Source of the DNA: Pseudomonas ovata
GTDB taxonomy: Bacteria > Pseudomonadota > Gammaproteobacteria > Pseudomonadales > Pseudomonadaceae
NCBI RefSeq assembly: GCF_003131185.1
Contig: NZ_QFFU01000017.1
Location: 62,001 to 126,000, forward strand
DNA: 64,000 nt
Direction of reading: 5' to 3'
The position numbers and the translations under genes were made by a program. Under the pieces are notes generated by a model that made no database searches, was not told the origin of the DNA, and saw only the letters and a program-made list of their open reading frames with translations. Below are positions 41,882 through 49,710 of the stretch, one piece after another. Numbering within the stretch: the first letter of the stretch is position 1; the number at the start of each line of letters is the position of its first letter.

Positions 41882-42884
41882 TCCCTCCTTCCACGGCAAA
41901 GCGATCGATCGCGGCCAGTTCTTCGGCGCTGAACGCCAGGTTGTTCAGCGCCGCGACGTTCTCGATGATCTGCTCGGGGCGGCTGGCACCGATCAGCGCC
42001 GACGTCACCCGCGGATCGCGCAGGGTCCAGGCCAGGGCCATTTGCGCCAGGCTCTGGCCACGGCTGCGGGCGATCTCGTTGAGCGCCCGCACATGGGCCA
42101 GGTTCTGCTCCGACAGATGCTCGGCCTTGAGCGAGCCGCCACCGGGGCGATTGACCCGGGCGTCTTGCGGCACGCCATTGAGGTATTTGTCGGACAGCAG
42201 GCCCTGGGCCAGGGCAGTAAAGGCAATGACCCCGGCACCCAGCTCATCGGTGGTGTCGAGCAGGTCCTTTTCCACCCAGCGATTGAGCAGGTTGTAGGCC
42301 GGCTGGTGGATCAGCAGCGGGACGTTCCACTGTTTGAGCAAGGCGGCCATTTCCCGGGTCTTGCTGCCCGAATACGACGAGATGCCGATGTACAGCGCCT
42401 TGCCCTGTTGCACGGCGGTGGCCAGGGCACCGGCGGTTTCTTCCAGCGGCGTGTCGGGGTCAAAGCGGTGCGAGTAAAAGATATCCACATAGTCGAGCCC
42501 CAGGCGTTGCAGGCTCTGGTCGAGGCTGGCCAGCACGTACTTGCGCGAGCCACCGCCCTGACCATAAGGACCGGGCCACATGTCCCAGCCGGCCTTGGTG
42601 GAGATGATCAACTCGTCGCGGTAGGCCGTGAAGTCTTCGCGCAACAGCCGGCCGAAGTTCACCTCGGCGCTGCCATAGGGTGGGCCGTAGTTATTGGCCA
42701 GGTCGAAATGGGTGATGCCCAGGTCAAATGCAGTGCGCAGCATGGCGCGCTGGGTTTCGATCGGCGTGCTGTCGCCGAAGTTGTGCCACAGGCCCAGTGA
42801 CAAGGCCGGCAGCAGCAAGCCACTGCGGCCGGTACGGCGGTAGAGCATGTCGGTGTAGCGATTATCGGCTGCGATGTAAGTCAT
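41847..42884 (-). CDS. Aldo/keto reductase (YghZ/Gpr-like)
   Basis: 345-residue NADPH-dependent reductase of the AKR superfamily. Catalytic tetrad residues are visible: Asp in HFDLANNYGPPYGSAE with the Tyr in NNYG, Lys in ISTKAGW and His in FYSHRFD. LLEP-type NADPH segment GASRPEQIIEN is near the C-terminus. E. coli YghZ reduces methylglyoxal and related aldehydes; the substrate here is unknown. The start at 42884 has AGGGA upstream; the frame upstream to 42938 is not family-like. It is the last gene of a TonB–monooxygenase–binding protein–reductase row on the minus strand, though REPs lie in the gaps. Confidence 0.9.
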   Translation of the reverse strand: MTYIAADNRYTDMLYRRTGRSGLLLPALSLGLWHNFGDSTPIETQRAMLRTAFDLGITHFDLANNYGPPYGSAEVNFGRLLREDFTAYRDELIISTKAGWDMWPGPYGQGGGSRKYVLASLDQSLQRLGLDYVDIFYSHRFDPDTPLEETAGALATAVQQGKALYIGISSYSGSKTREMAALLKQWNVPLLIHQPAYNLLNRWVEKDLLDTTDELGAGVIAFTALAQGLLSDKYLNGVPQDARVNRPGGGSLKAEHLSEQNLAHVRALNEIARSRGQSLAQMALAWTLRDPRVTSALIGASRPEQIIENVAALNNLAFSAEELAAIDRFAVEGGINLWARPSLAE

Positions 42885-42912
42885 GAAAAATCCCTGAAAA
42901 AAGTAATGGCCC

Positions 42913-43001
42913 CATCGCCGGCAAGCCGCCTCCCACACGACCGCGCCCTACACAAAACAGATGCCCGACGTGCTCCTGTGGGAGGGGGCTTGCCCGCGAT
43001 G
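42913..43001. repeat. REP pair, 'GGGGGCTTGCCCGCGATG' family
   Basis: CATCGCCGGCAAGCCGCC starts at 42913 and the inverted TGTGGGAGGGGGCTTGCC starts at 42977. This is the third REP family in the window, typical of the P. fluorescens/putida type with a TGTGGGAG head. Confidence 0.8.
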
Positions 43002-43004
43002 GCG

Positions 43005-43946
43005 TCAGCGCAGTTGCACCTGCCAGGTCGCGCTCTGGATATCGACACGCTTGGGCAGCAAACGGTTATCGAAGAACAGATCAGCGGTCGCCTGTTGCGC
43101 CTGGATGATTGCGGGCGTGATCGGCAGCACCGGCGACACCGGGCGATGGTCGATGTACAGGCCGATCACTTCGCCGGGCAGGCCCATGCTGCGGCTCAGT
43201 ATCTGCACGCTCTGTTCGCGCTGGCTGCGGGTCAAATCATCGGCGGCCGTCAGTTCGTCCAGCACTTGCTGGACGAACTCCGGGTGCTGCCCGGCAAAAC
43301 CGCGGCGGGCGGTGTACACCGGTCCCGACAGGCCAAGCCCGCTGCCATCGGCCAGCAACCGGCTCTGGCCTTCGACGAGCGCAATGGAGTAGTACGGGTC
43401 CCAGATGGCCCAGGCCTCGACACTGCCGTTTTCGAATGCGGCGCGGGCATCGGCCGGGCTCAGGTAGACGGGCTGGATATCCTTGAAGCCCAGCCCGGCC
43501 TTGAGCAGCGCACGCAGCACCAGGTTGTGTGCGCTGGAGCCCTTTTGCAGCGCCACCTTGCGGCCCTTGAGTTCGGCCACGCTGCGCAGCGGGCTGTCCT
43601 TGCGCACCAGAATCACTTCAGCCTCAGGCTTGGCCGGTTCGGCGCCGACGTACACCAGATCGGCACCGGCCACCTGGGCGAAGATCGGCGGAATGTCACC
43701 GGTAGAGGCGATGTCCAGGCTGCCGATATTCAGCGCCTCCAGCATCTGCGGCCCGGCGGGGAATTCGATCCATTTGATCGCGGTGCCGGCAAAACGCTTT
43801 TCCAGCAGGCCGTGCTCCTTGGCCAGCACCAGCGGGATCGAGCCCTTCTGATAGCCGATGCGCAGCGTGTCGGGGTCGGCCGCTGCAGCGTTAGCCACCA
43901 GGCTGAAGACAGCCAGGGCGGCGGCGATAAAAGCGAGTGGTTTCAT
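43005..43946 (-). CDS. SsuA/TauA-like aliphatic sulfonate ABC substrate-binding protein
   Basis: 313-residue periplasmic binding protein. Signal peptide MKPLAFIAAALAVFSLVANA. The body starts with DTLRIGYQKGSIPLVLAKEHG and has EFPAGPQMLEALNIGSLDIA and TGDIPPIFAQ, hallmarks of SsuA. EVILVRKDSPLRSVAELKGRKVALQKGSSAHN is the ligand-cleft region. Expected ligands are alkanesulfonates or related organosulfur compounds. No permease or ATPase gene is beside it, so it is an orphan that must share a membrane complex encoded elsewhere, or a sensor. Confidence 0.88.
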   Translation of the reverse strand: MKPLAFIAAALAVFSLVANAAAADPDTLRIGYQKGSIPLVLAKEHGLLEKRFAGTAIKWIEFPAGPQMLEALNIGSLDIASTGDIPPIFAQVAGADLVYVGAEPAKPEAEVILVRKDSPLRSVAELKGRKVALQKGSSAHNLVLRALLKAGLGFKDIQPVYLSPADARAAFENGSVEAWAIWDPYYSIALVEGQSRLLADGSGLGLSGPVYTARRGFAGQHPEFVQQVLDELTAADDLTRSQREQSVQILSRSMGLPGEVIGLYIDHRPVSPVLPITPAIIQAQQATADLFFDNRLLPKRVDIQSATWQVQLR

Positions 43947-43974
43947 GAAGTCATCCTTTGCCTGTCAGTACGCC

Positions 43975-43998
43975 GTCGCCGGCAAGCCGCCTCCCACA
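43975..43998. repeat. Single REP arm of the TGTGGGAG family
   Basis: GTCGCCGGCAAGCCGCCTCC at 43975 matches the left arm of the REP pair at 42913 with one change. It lies between the binding-protein and monooxygenase genes and may end or attenuate the upstream transcript. Confidence 0.75.
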
Positions 43999-44043
43999 AG
44001 CCATTCAGGGGCGCTGCGACAGCGTGGAAAATGGGTGGGCCAA

Positions 44044-45372
44044 TCATTCAAACGGGTTGGCGGGCCGCTGCAGCCCGAGATTTTCGCGCAGCGTCGTGCC
44101 TTCGTATTCGGTGCGGAACAGGCCACGCCGTTGCAGTTCAGGCACCAGCAGGCGGGCCACGTCTTCCAGTCCGCCAGGCAAATGCGGCACCAGCACGTTG
44201 AAACCGTCGGCCGCGCCGTTTTCGAACCATAGCTGCATCTGGTCGGCGACCTGAGCGGGCGTGCCGATCAGGCTGTAGTGCCCACGCCCACCGGCAATCC
44301 GGCGGCCCAGTTGGGCCAGGTTCAGCCCCTCGCGTTGAGCCAGCGCGGTGAGCAATTGCTGCCGGCTGCGCTGGCCGCTGTCGGTCAGTGGCAGCTCGGG
44401 CAGCGGGCCGTCCAGCGGGTAGCCGGACAGGTCGAAATTGCCCAGCATCCGCCCCAGCAACGCCACCCCGACTTCAGGTTCCACCAGGTTCTGGAACGAC
44501 TCGAAGGTGGCCTGGGCCTGCGACTCGGTTTCAGCCACCACGACCAGCACGCCGGGCATGATCTTCAGCGATTCGGGGCTACGGCCATACGCGGCCAGCC
44601 GGCCCTTGAGATCGGCATAGAATGCCTGGGCGCAGGTTAACGATGTCTGGGCGGTAAACACCACTTCGGCGGTACGCGCCGCCAGGTCGCGGCCGACCTC
44701 GGACGAGCCGGCCTGCACCACCACCGGCTGGCCCTGGGGCGAGCGGGCCACATTGAGCGGCCCCCTGACCCGGAAGAACTCGCCATGATGGTCCAGCACC
44801 TGCACCTTGGCCGGGTCGTAGTACTGACCGCTGGCCTTGTCACGGGTAAAGGCATCATCGGCCCAACTGTTCCACAGGCCGGTTACCACTTGGTGAAACT
44901 CCTGCGCCCGGCGGTAGCGCTCGGCATGCCCGACGTGCTCGTCCAGGCCGAAATTCTGCGCCTCGGCGGCGGCGTCGGAGGTCACCAGGTTCCAGCCCGC
45001 ACGCCCACCGGACAGATGATCGAGTGAGGCAAACTTACGCGCCACGTGATACGGCTCGTTGTAGGTGGTGGTCGCCGTGGCGATCAGGCCGATGTGCCCG
45101 GTGACCGCGCTCAGGGCCGCAAGCAGAGTCAGGGGCTCGAAGTGATCAGAGCGCGCCATGCGGCTGGCCACCTCGCCGGTTGCCGCGGCCACGCTGTCGG
45201 CCACGAACAACGCATCGAAGCACGCCGCTTGCGCGACTTCGGCCAGATGCCGGTAGTGCTTGAAGTCGAGCCCGGCGTCGGCCGGGACGTCCGGGTGCCG
45301 CCAGGCCGCCACGTGGTGCCCGGTGGCCATGAGAAAGGCGCCCAGTTTCATCTGTCGTGCCGGCGTGTTCAT
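44044..45372 (-). CDS. FMN-dependent monooxygenase, NtaA/SnaA/DszA class of the luciferase-like family
   Basis: 442-residue flavin monooxygenase that uses reduced FMN and oxygen. Family segments are MKLGAFLMATGHHVAAWRHP, FDALFVADSVA, EPLTLLAALSAVTGHIGLIATATT, DHLSGGRAGWNLVTS and AQNFGLDEH, followed by QPVVVQAGSSEVGRDLAARTAEVVFTAQ. Relatives desulfurise sulfones or oxidise chelators and esters. With a TonB receptor upstream and an SsuA-like protein downstream, an organosulfur substrate is likely (inference). The start lies 2 bases after the TonB receptor stop, so the two are co-transcribed. No flavin reductase gene is nearby. Confidence 0.9.
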   Translation of the reverse strand: MNTPARQMKLGAFLMATGHHVAAWRHPDVPADAGLDFKHYRHLAEVAQAACFDALFVADSVAAATGEVASRMARSDHFEPLTLLAALSAVTGHIGLIATATTTYNEPYHVARKFASLDHLSGGRAGWNLVTSDAAAEAQNFGLDEHVGHAERYRRAQEFHQVVTGLWNSWADDAFTRDKASGQYYDPAKVQVLDHHGEFFRVRGPLNVARSPQGQPVVVQAGSSEVGRDLAARTAEVVFTAQTSLTCAQAFYADLKGRLAAYGRSPESLKIMPGVLVVVAETESQAQATFESFQNLVEPEVGVALLGRMLGNFDLSGYPLDGPLPELPLTDSGQRSRQQLLTALAQREGLNLAQLGRRIAGGRGHYSLIGTPAQVADQMQLWFENGAADGFNVLVPHLPGGLEDVARLLVPELQRRGLFRTEYEGTTLRENLGLQRPANPFE

Positions 45373-45374
45373 GG

Positions 45375-47645
45375 TCAGAAGTCCTTGCGCAGTTGCACGC
45401 CGAAATAGCGCTCGTCGTCACGCGGCACGGCGCGGTAGATGTAGTTGCCACCGGTGGCGAGCATCGGCGAGTAGGACTTATCGGCCAGATTCTTGCCCAG
45501 CAAGGCCACGCGCCAGCCGGCGTCGTAGTCAGCCAGGGCCATGCTGGCGTTCCAGATACCGTAGGCGCCCTGCCGGGTGTCGGGGTTCTGGCTGATGTCG
45601 TACTGCACCTCGCTCTGCCAGCTGTAGTCGCTGCTCAGTTCGATATCCAGGCCGTTGTCCAGCGGGATGCTGTAGTCGGCACGCACATAGCTTTTCCAGT
45701 CCGGGCTGTACGGCAGGGTCTTGCCATCGACATTGCATGAAGCCGCCGCCCCGGCCGGGCAGGCGAAGCTGTCGATGCGCGCCTGGGTGTAGGCCAGCGC
45801 GCCGGAGACCTTGAACTGCGAAGTCACCTGCAAGGCGTAGTCGAGTTCGACGCCCTGGGTCTTCACGCTGCCGGCGTTGATCAGGCGCGTCACCACCTGG
45901 CCGGCGACGCTGTCGAAGAAGTTGGCCTGGTAGTTGTCGTACTCGCTGTGGAACACCGCCAGATTGGTGGTCAGGCGGTTGTTCCAGGCGCTGGCCTTGA
46001 TCCCCGCTTCCCAAGTGTTGGAGGTTTCCGGCTTCAGGGCCTCGGTGTCGCGTGGCTGCATGTTGAAGAACACGTTATAGGCCGGGCCCTTGTAGCCGCG
46101 CGAATAAGTGACGTAGCTGGTCACGGTATCGCTCAGGTCATATTGCAGCCCCAGGCGCCCGGACTTGCCGTCTTCGTCGACCGATCCTGTGCTGCGGGTG
46201 GCCGGCTGGATACCGCTGACCGTGGTGGACGAGGTCGAGACGCGGCGATGGTCATACTCCAAGTCATCGTGGCTCCAGCGCAGCCCGGCGATGGCGCGCA
46301 GGTCCGGGGTCAGGTTGAAGGTGCTCTCGCCGAACACCGCATAGTTCTCGCTGGTGGTGCTGTAGTCGGCCACGCCCTGCTCACGGGCGGTCGGGGTGAT
46401 CAGCGTGCGCTGGTAGGTTTCATCGCTCTTGCCGCGCATGTAGAACAGCCCGCCGACGTACTCGACAAAGCCGCCCTTGGGCGAGGCCAGGCGCAGCTCC
46501 TGAGAGTACTGGTTGTAGTCCAGCTTGCCCTTGTCTTCGGTGCCGGGAAACGCCGTGGTAATGGCAGCCAAGCGGTCGCCGTCCTGGTACTGGGTGTTGT
46601 CCCAGCCGCGCCAGGCGGTGATCGACGTCAGGGTGTGGTCGCCCAGTTGCCAGTCCAGTTGCCCGGACAATCCTTTATTCACGTCCTCGACATGGCTGCG
46701 GTAATCGCTGACCACGTCGCGGTTGTCGCTGCCGGCGCGCACCGGGGCCAGGGCACTGGCGAACGCCGGCGTCAGTGCCTGGCTGACCACGCCATTGGGC
46801 GCGTCGTCATGGCTTTGCATGTAGTCGGCGGCCAGGGTGAAGGTCACCTCGTCGCTGGGGGTGAATTGCAGTTTGCCGCGCACGCCCTTGCGGTTATAGC
46901 CGTTGACCTCGTGACCATTGGCCTGGTTGTCGACGTTGCCGTCGTAGCTGCCGAACAGGGTGGTGACCGAGCCCTTGAGCGTATCGGGGATCAGGCTGCC
47001 GCCGAGGCCGAAGCGCGTGCGGCTTTCATGGCCGCTGTACCAGGACTGGTCGATGTAGCCATGAGTGGCTTCGGTCGGGGCCTTGGTCACCACGTTGAGC
47101 ACGCCGGCCGAGGCGTTCTTGCCGAACAGCGTGCCTTGCGGGCCGCGCAGCACTTCAATGCGCTCAAGGTCCAGCAGGTCGAGGGTCGCCTGCCCCGGCC
47201 GGCCGAGCACCACGCCATCGATGACCGTGGCCACGGTCGGTTCGACGCCCGGCGAAGTGGAAATGGTGCCGACACCGCGAACGAACAGCGAGGTGTCCTT
47301 GTTCGACGCACCGGTACGAAAGTTCAGGCTCGGCACTTGCTGAACCAGGCTGGCCACGCCGTTGCGGTTGTCGCGCTCCAACTGTTCGCCCTCGACCACC
47401 GAGACCGCCACCGGCACCTTTTGCAGCGATTCTTCGCGGCGCGTGGCCGTCACCGTCACGGCATTGAGCACCGGTGCTTCGGAGGCGCTGCGCGCTGTGT
47501 CGGCGAATGCGGCCCCCGGCATCAGCGGCCAGCTTGCCAGGCCCATCAGCAGCCAGGCGCAACGACCTGCCCGCGCCTTGGTGGCCTGTTCGATGGCGGT
47601 TGCCAGAGGTGTGTGTCCAGTGCCGCTGCCCAGTGTCGTGCGCAT
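45375..47645 (-). CDS. TonB-dependent outer-membrane receptor
   Basis: 756 residues: signal region (hydrophobic about 30-48), a plug domain starting VLNAVTVTATRREESLQKVP and containing LLDLERIEVLRGPQGTLFGKNASAGVLNVVTK, and a 22-strand-type barrel ending in aromatic-rich GVQLRKDF, the usual C-terminal Phe. There is no long N-terminal signalling extension, so it does not use an ECF sigma system. By context it imports an organosulfur compound; many sulfate-starvation clusters of pseudomonads have such receptors beside LLM monooxygenases. It is divergent from a LacI-type regulator, and a palindromic operator lies between them. Confidence 0.92.
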   Translation of the reverse strand: MRTTLGSGTGHTPLATAIEQATKARAGRCAWLLMGLASWPLMPGAAFADTARSASEAPVLNAVTVTATRREESLQKVPVAVSVVEGEQLERDNRNGVASLVQQVPSLNFRTGASNKDTSLFVRGVGTISTSPGVEPTVATVIDGVVLGRPGQATLDLLDLERIEVLRGPQGTLFGKNASAGVLNVVTKAPTEATHGYIDQSWYSGHESRTRFGLGGSLIPDTLKGSVTTLFGSYDGNVDNQANGHEVNGYNRKGVRGKLQFTPSDEVTFTLAADYMQSHDDAPNGVVSQALTPAFASALAPVRAGSDNRDVVSDYRSHVEDVNKGLSGQLDWQLGDHTLTSITAWRGWDNTQYQDGDRLAAITTAFPGTEDKGKLDYNQYSQELRLASPKGGFVEYVGGLFYMRGKSDETYQRTLITPTAREQGVADYSTTSENYAVFGESTFNLTPDLRAIAGLRWSHDDLEYDHRRVSTSSTTVSGIQPATRSTGSVDEDGKSGRLGLQYDLSDTVTSYVTYSRGYKGPAYNVFFNMQPRDTEALKPETSNTWEAGIKASAWNNRLTTNLAVFHSEYDNYQANFFDSVAGQVVTRLINAGSVKTQGVELDYALQVTSQFKVSGALAYTQARIDSFACPAGAAASCNVDGKTLPYSPDWKSYVRADYSIPLDNGLDIELSSDYSWQSEVQYDISQNPDTRQGAYGIWNASMALADYDAGWRVALLGKNLADKSYSPMLATGGNYIYRAVPRDDERYFGVQLRKDF

Positions 47646-47761
47646 CTGTGTGCCTGCCTGAAAAAGTAGCGAATGTCGTCAATACCCCACGTATTGACGG
47701 TTTTTATGTGGCTAAACGGGGCGTTGGCATTCGCACGAGCGAGTAGCAGACAAACCAGGAC

Positions 47762-47773
47762 GTTAGCGCTAAC
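47762..47773. promoter_or_regulatory. LacI/GntR-type operator palindrome
   Basis: GTTAGCGCTAAC is a perfect 12-bp palindrome with the central CG expected for LacI-family operators. It is 117 bases before the TonB receptor start and 90 before the regulator start, so it can serve both divergent promoters. Confidence 0.8.
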
Positions 47774-47862
47774 ATCGCCAGTATCAGAAACGGGACCATA
47801 GAGCGTCCAATACTGAAAAATTACTTTTATATTCCTTTTTCTTTTATGCGGATCACGTCGGC

Positions 47863-48909
47863 ATGGCAGAGCAACCCCCGATAACACGTAAACGCCGCAG
47901 CGTTGGTCGCGTCACGCTCACTGCGGTGGCCAAGGCCGTGGGTGTTTCGGCGATCACCGTTTCGCGCTACTTCAATCAGCCCGAACAGGTCTCACCCGAG
48001 CTGCGCGAACGCATCGCCACGGTCGTGGCTGATCTGGGTTATGTGCCCAACCTGGTCGCCGGCGGCCTGGCCTCGGCGCGCAGCAAGGTGGTGGCGATGG
48101 TGATCCCGAACATCTCCGGGCCGATTTTCGCCAATACGATCCAGGGCTTCAGCGACACCTTGAGCCAGCACGGTTTCCAGTTGCTGCTGGCCTCCAGTTA
48201 TTTCTCGGCCGAGCAGGAAGAAAGCGCGGTGCGGGCTTTTCTCGGCTGGTCGCCGGCCGCCCTGGTGCTGACCAGCCACTTTCATACCGCCGCGACGCAG
48301 AAGATGATCGAGCAGGCCGACATGCCGGTGATCGAAACCTGGGATTACCAGCCGCAGCGCCAGCCGATCCAGATCGGCTTTTCGCATTACCAGGTCGGTG
48401 TCACGGCAGCGCGCTACCTGCATGGCAAGGGCTACCGGCGCATCGCCTTTGTGCAGAACAGCGTGGTCAGCGACTTCAGCGCCCTGGAGCGGCGTGACGG
48501 TTATGCCGATACGTTGAGGACGCTGGGGCTTGAGCCGTGGGTCTTCGCCCCGGACCCGGGACTGGCGCCGTTCGAGGCCGGCAAGCAAGCCATGCAGCAC
48601 TTGATGAGCGGGGTGCAGCGCCCGGATGCGATTTTCTTTGCCAACGACAACCTGGCCGCCGGCGGCCTGCTGGCCGGTCAGCGCGCCGGCCTGTCGATCC
48701 CGCAGGACTGTGCGGTGATGGGCTTTGGCGACTACGCCTTTGCCGAAATGCTGTTGCCCAGCCTGAGCACCATCAAGCCGCCGGCGCTGGAGATCGGCGT
48801 GCTGGCGGCGCAGCGACTGCTGCAAAGCCTGGGCGTGTTGCCGCTGGAGGGTGAGCTGCAGCGCTTGAACCTGCTGGAGTGCCAGTTGATGGAACGGGAA
48901 AGCACATAG
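47863..48909 (+). CDS. LacI family transcriptional regulator (GntR/IdnR-like)
   Basis: 348 residues. N-terminal HTH VTLTAVAKAVGVSAITVSRY and hinge VPNLVAGGLASARS, then a periplasmic-binding-like sensor domain with VVAMVIPNISGPIFANTIQG, RRIAFVQNSVVSDFSALERRDGY and PDAIFFANDNLAAGGLLAGQ. The sequence is of the gluconate-regulator GntR type, so a sugar acid could be its effector. That fits less well with a sulfur role for the divergent genes. The ribosome site is weak. It is followed after 45 bases by an SDR gene. Confidence 0.92.
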   Translation: MAEQPPITRKRRSVGRVTLTAVAKAVGVSAITVSRYFNQPEQVSPELRERIATVVADLGYVPNLVAGGLASARSKVVAMVIPNISGPIFANTIQGFSDTLSQHGFQLLLASSYFSAEQEESAVRAFLGWSPAALVLTSHFHTAATQKMIEQADMPVIETWDYQPQRQPIQIGFSHYQVGVTAARYLHGKGYRRIAFVQNSVVSDFSALERRDGYADTLRTLGLEPWVFAPDPGLAPFEAGKQAMQHLMSGVQRPDAIFFANDNLAAGGLLAGQRAGLSIPQDCAVMGFGDYAFAEMLLPSLSTIKPPALEIGVLAAQRLLQSLGVLPLEGELQRLNLLECQLMEREST

Positions 48910-48954
48910 CGCTCTAAGATGAGGTAGCCCCTCATTTCTGACAGGAGAAACGCC

Positions 48955-49692
48955 ATGACCCGACCTCGCAAAGTCGCTATCGTCACGGGCGCATCACGCG
49001 GCATCGGCGCACAGATCGCCCGGCGCCTGGCCGCCGACGGCTTTGCCGTGGTGATCAACTACGCCCACAGCGCCGACGAAGCCGACACCCTGGTGGCCGA
49101 ACTGATGGGCCAGGGTCACGATGCGATTGCGATCAAGGCCGACGTCGCCAGCACCGCCGATGTGCGCCGATTGTTCGACGCCACCGAGCACCACCTGGGC
49201 CAGGTCGATGTGCTGGTCAACAACGCCGGGATCCTCAAGACCACGCCACTGCTCGACACCAGCGACGAGTTGTTCGAGCAGACCTTTGCGGTCAATACCC
49301 GGGGCGTGTTCAACACCCTGCGCGAAGCCGGCCGGCGCTTGAACGACGGTGGGCGGATCATCAATTTCTCGACCACCGCCCTCGCCCTGAGCCTGCCGGG
49401 CTACGCCATCTACAACGCCAGCAAGGCCGCCGTGGAAGCCATGACCCCGGTATTCGCCAAGGAACTGCGCGGGCGCAGCATCACGGTCAATGCCGTGGCG
49501 CCGGGGCCGGTGGCCACCGAACTGTTCCTCAACGGCAAGACCGAAGAACAGATCCAGCATTTCGCCAGCCTGCCGCCGCTGCAACGCCTCGGCCAGCCCG
49601 ACGACATCGCCAGCGTCGTGGCCTTCCTGGCCGGTCCCGATGCAGGCTGGGTCAACGGCCAGGTCCTGCGCGCCAATGGCGGCCTGGCGTGA
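48955..49692 (+). CDS. Short-chain dehydrogenase/reductase (FabG-like)
   Basis: 245 residues. NAD(P)-binding TGASRGIGAQ (11-20), NNAG (89-92), catalytic Ser139, Tyr153 and Lys157 in YNASK, and a C-terminal ANGG typical of FabG-like SDRs. An ACAGGAG site precedes the ATG. A basic residue after the glycine motif (SRG) suggests NADPH. It is probably co-transcribed with the LacI-type regulator, which points to oxidation or reduction of the regulator's effector. Substrate unknown. Confidence 0.9.
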   Translation: MTRPRKVAIVTGASRGIGAQIARRLAADGFAVVINYAHSADEADTLVAELMGQGHDAIAIKADVASTADVRRLFDATEHHLGQVDVLVNNAGILKTTPLLDTSDELFEQTFAVNTRGVFNTLREAGRRLNDGGRIINFSTTALALSLPGYAIYNASKAAVEAMTPVFAKELRGRSITVNAVAPGPVATELFLNGKTEEQIQHFASLPPLQRLGQPDDIASVVAFLAGPDAGWVNGQVLRANGGLA

Positions 49693-49710
49693 CCATCTGC
49701 GCCTACCGTC

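Noticed and set aside
45948..47669. 573-codon plus-strand open frame opposite the TonB receptor gene
   Set aside because: Antisense shadow; the receptor reading has plug and barrel motifs along its whole length.
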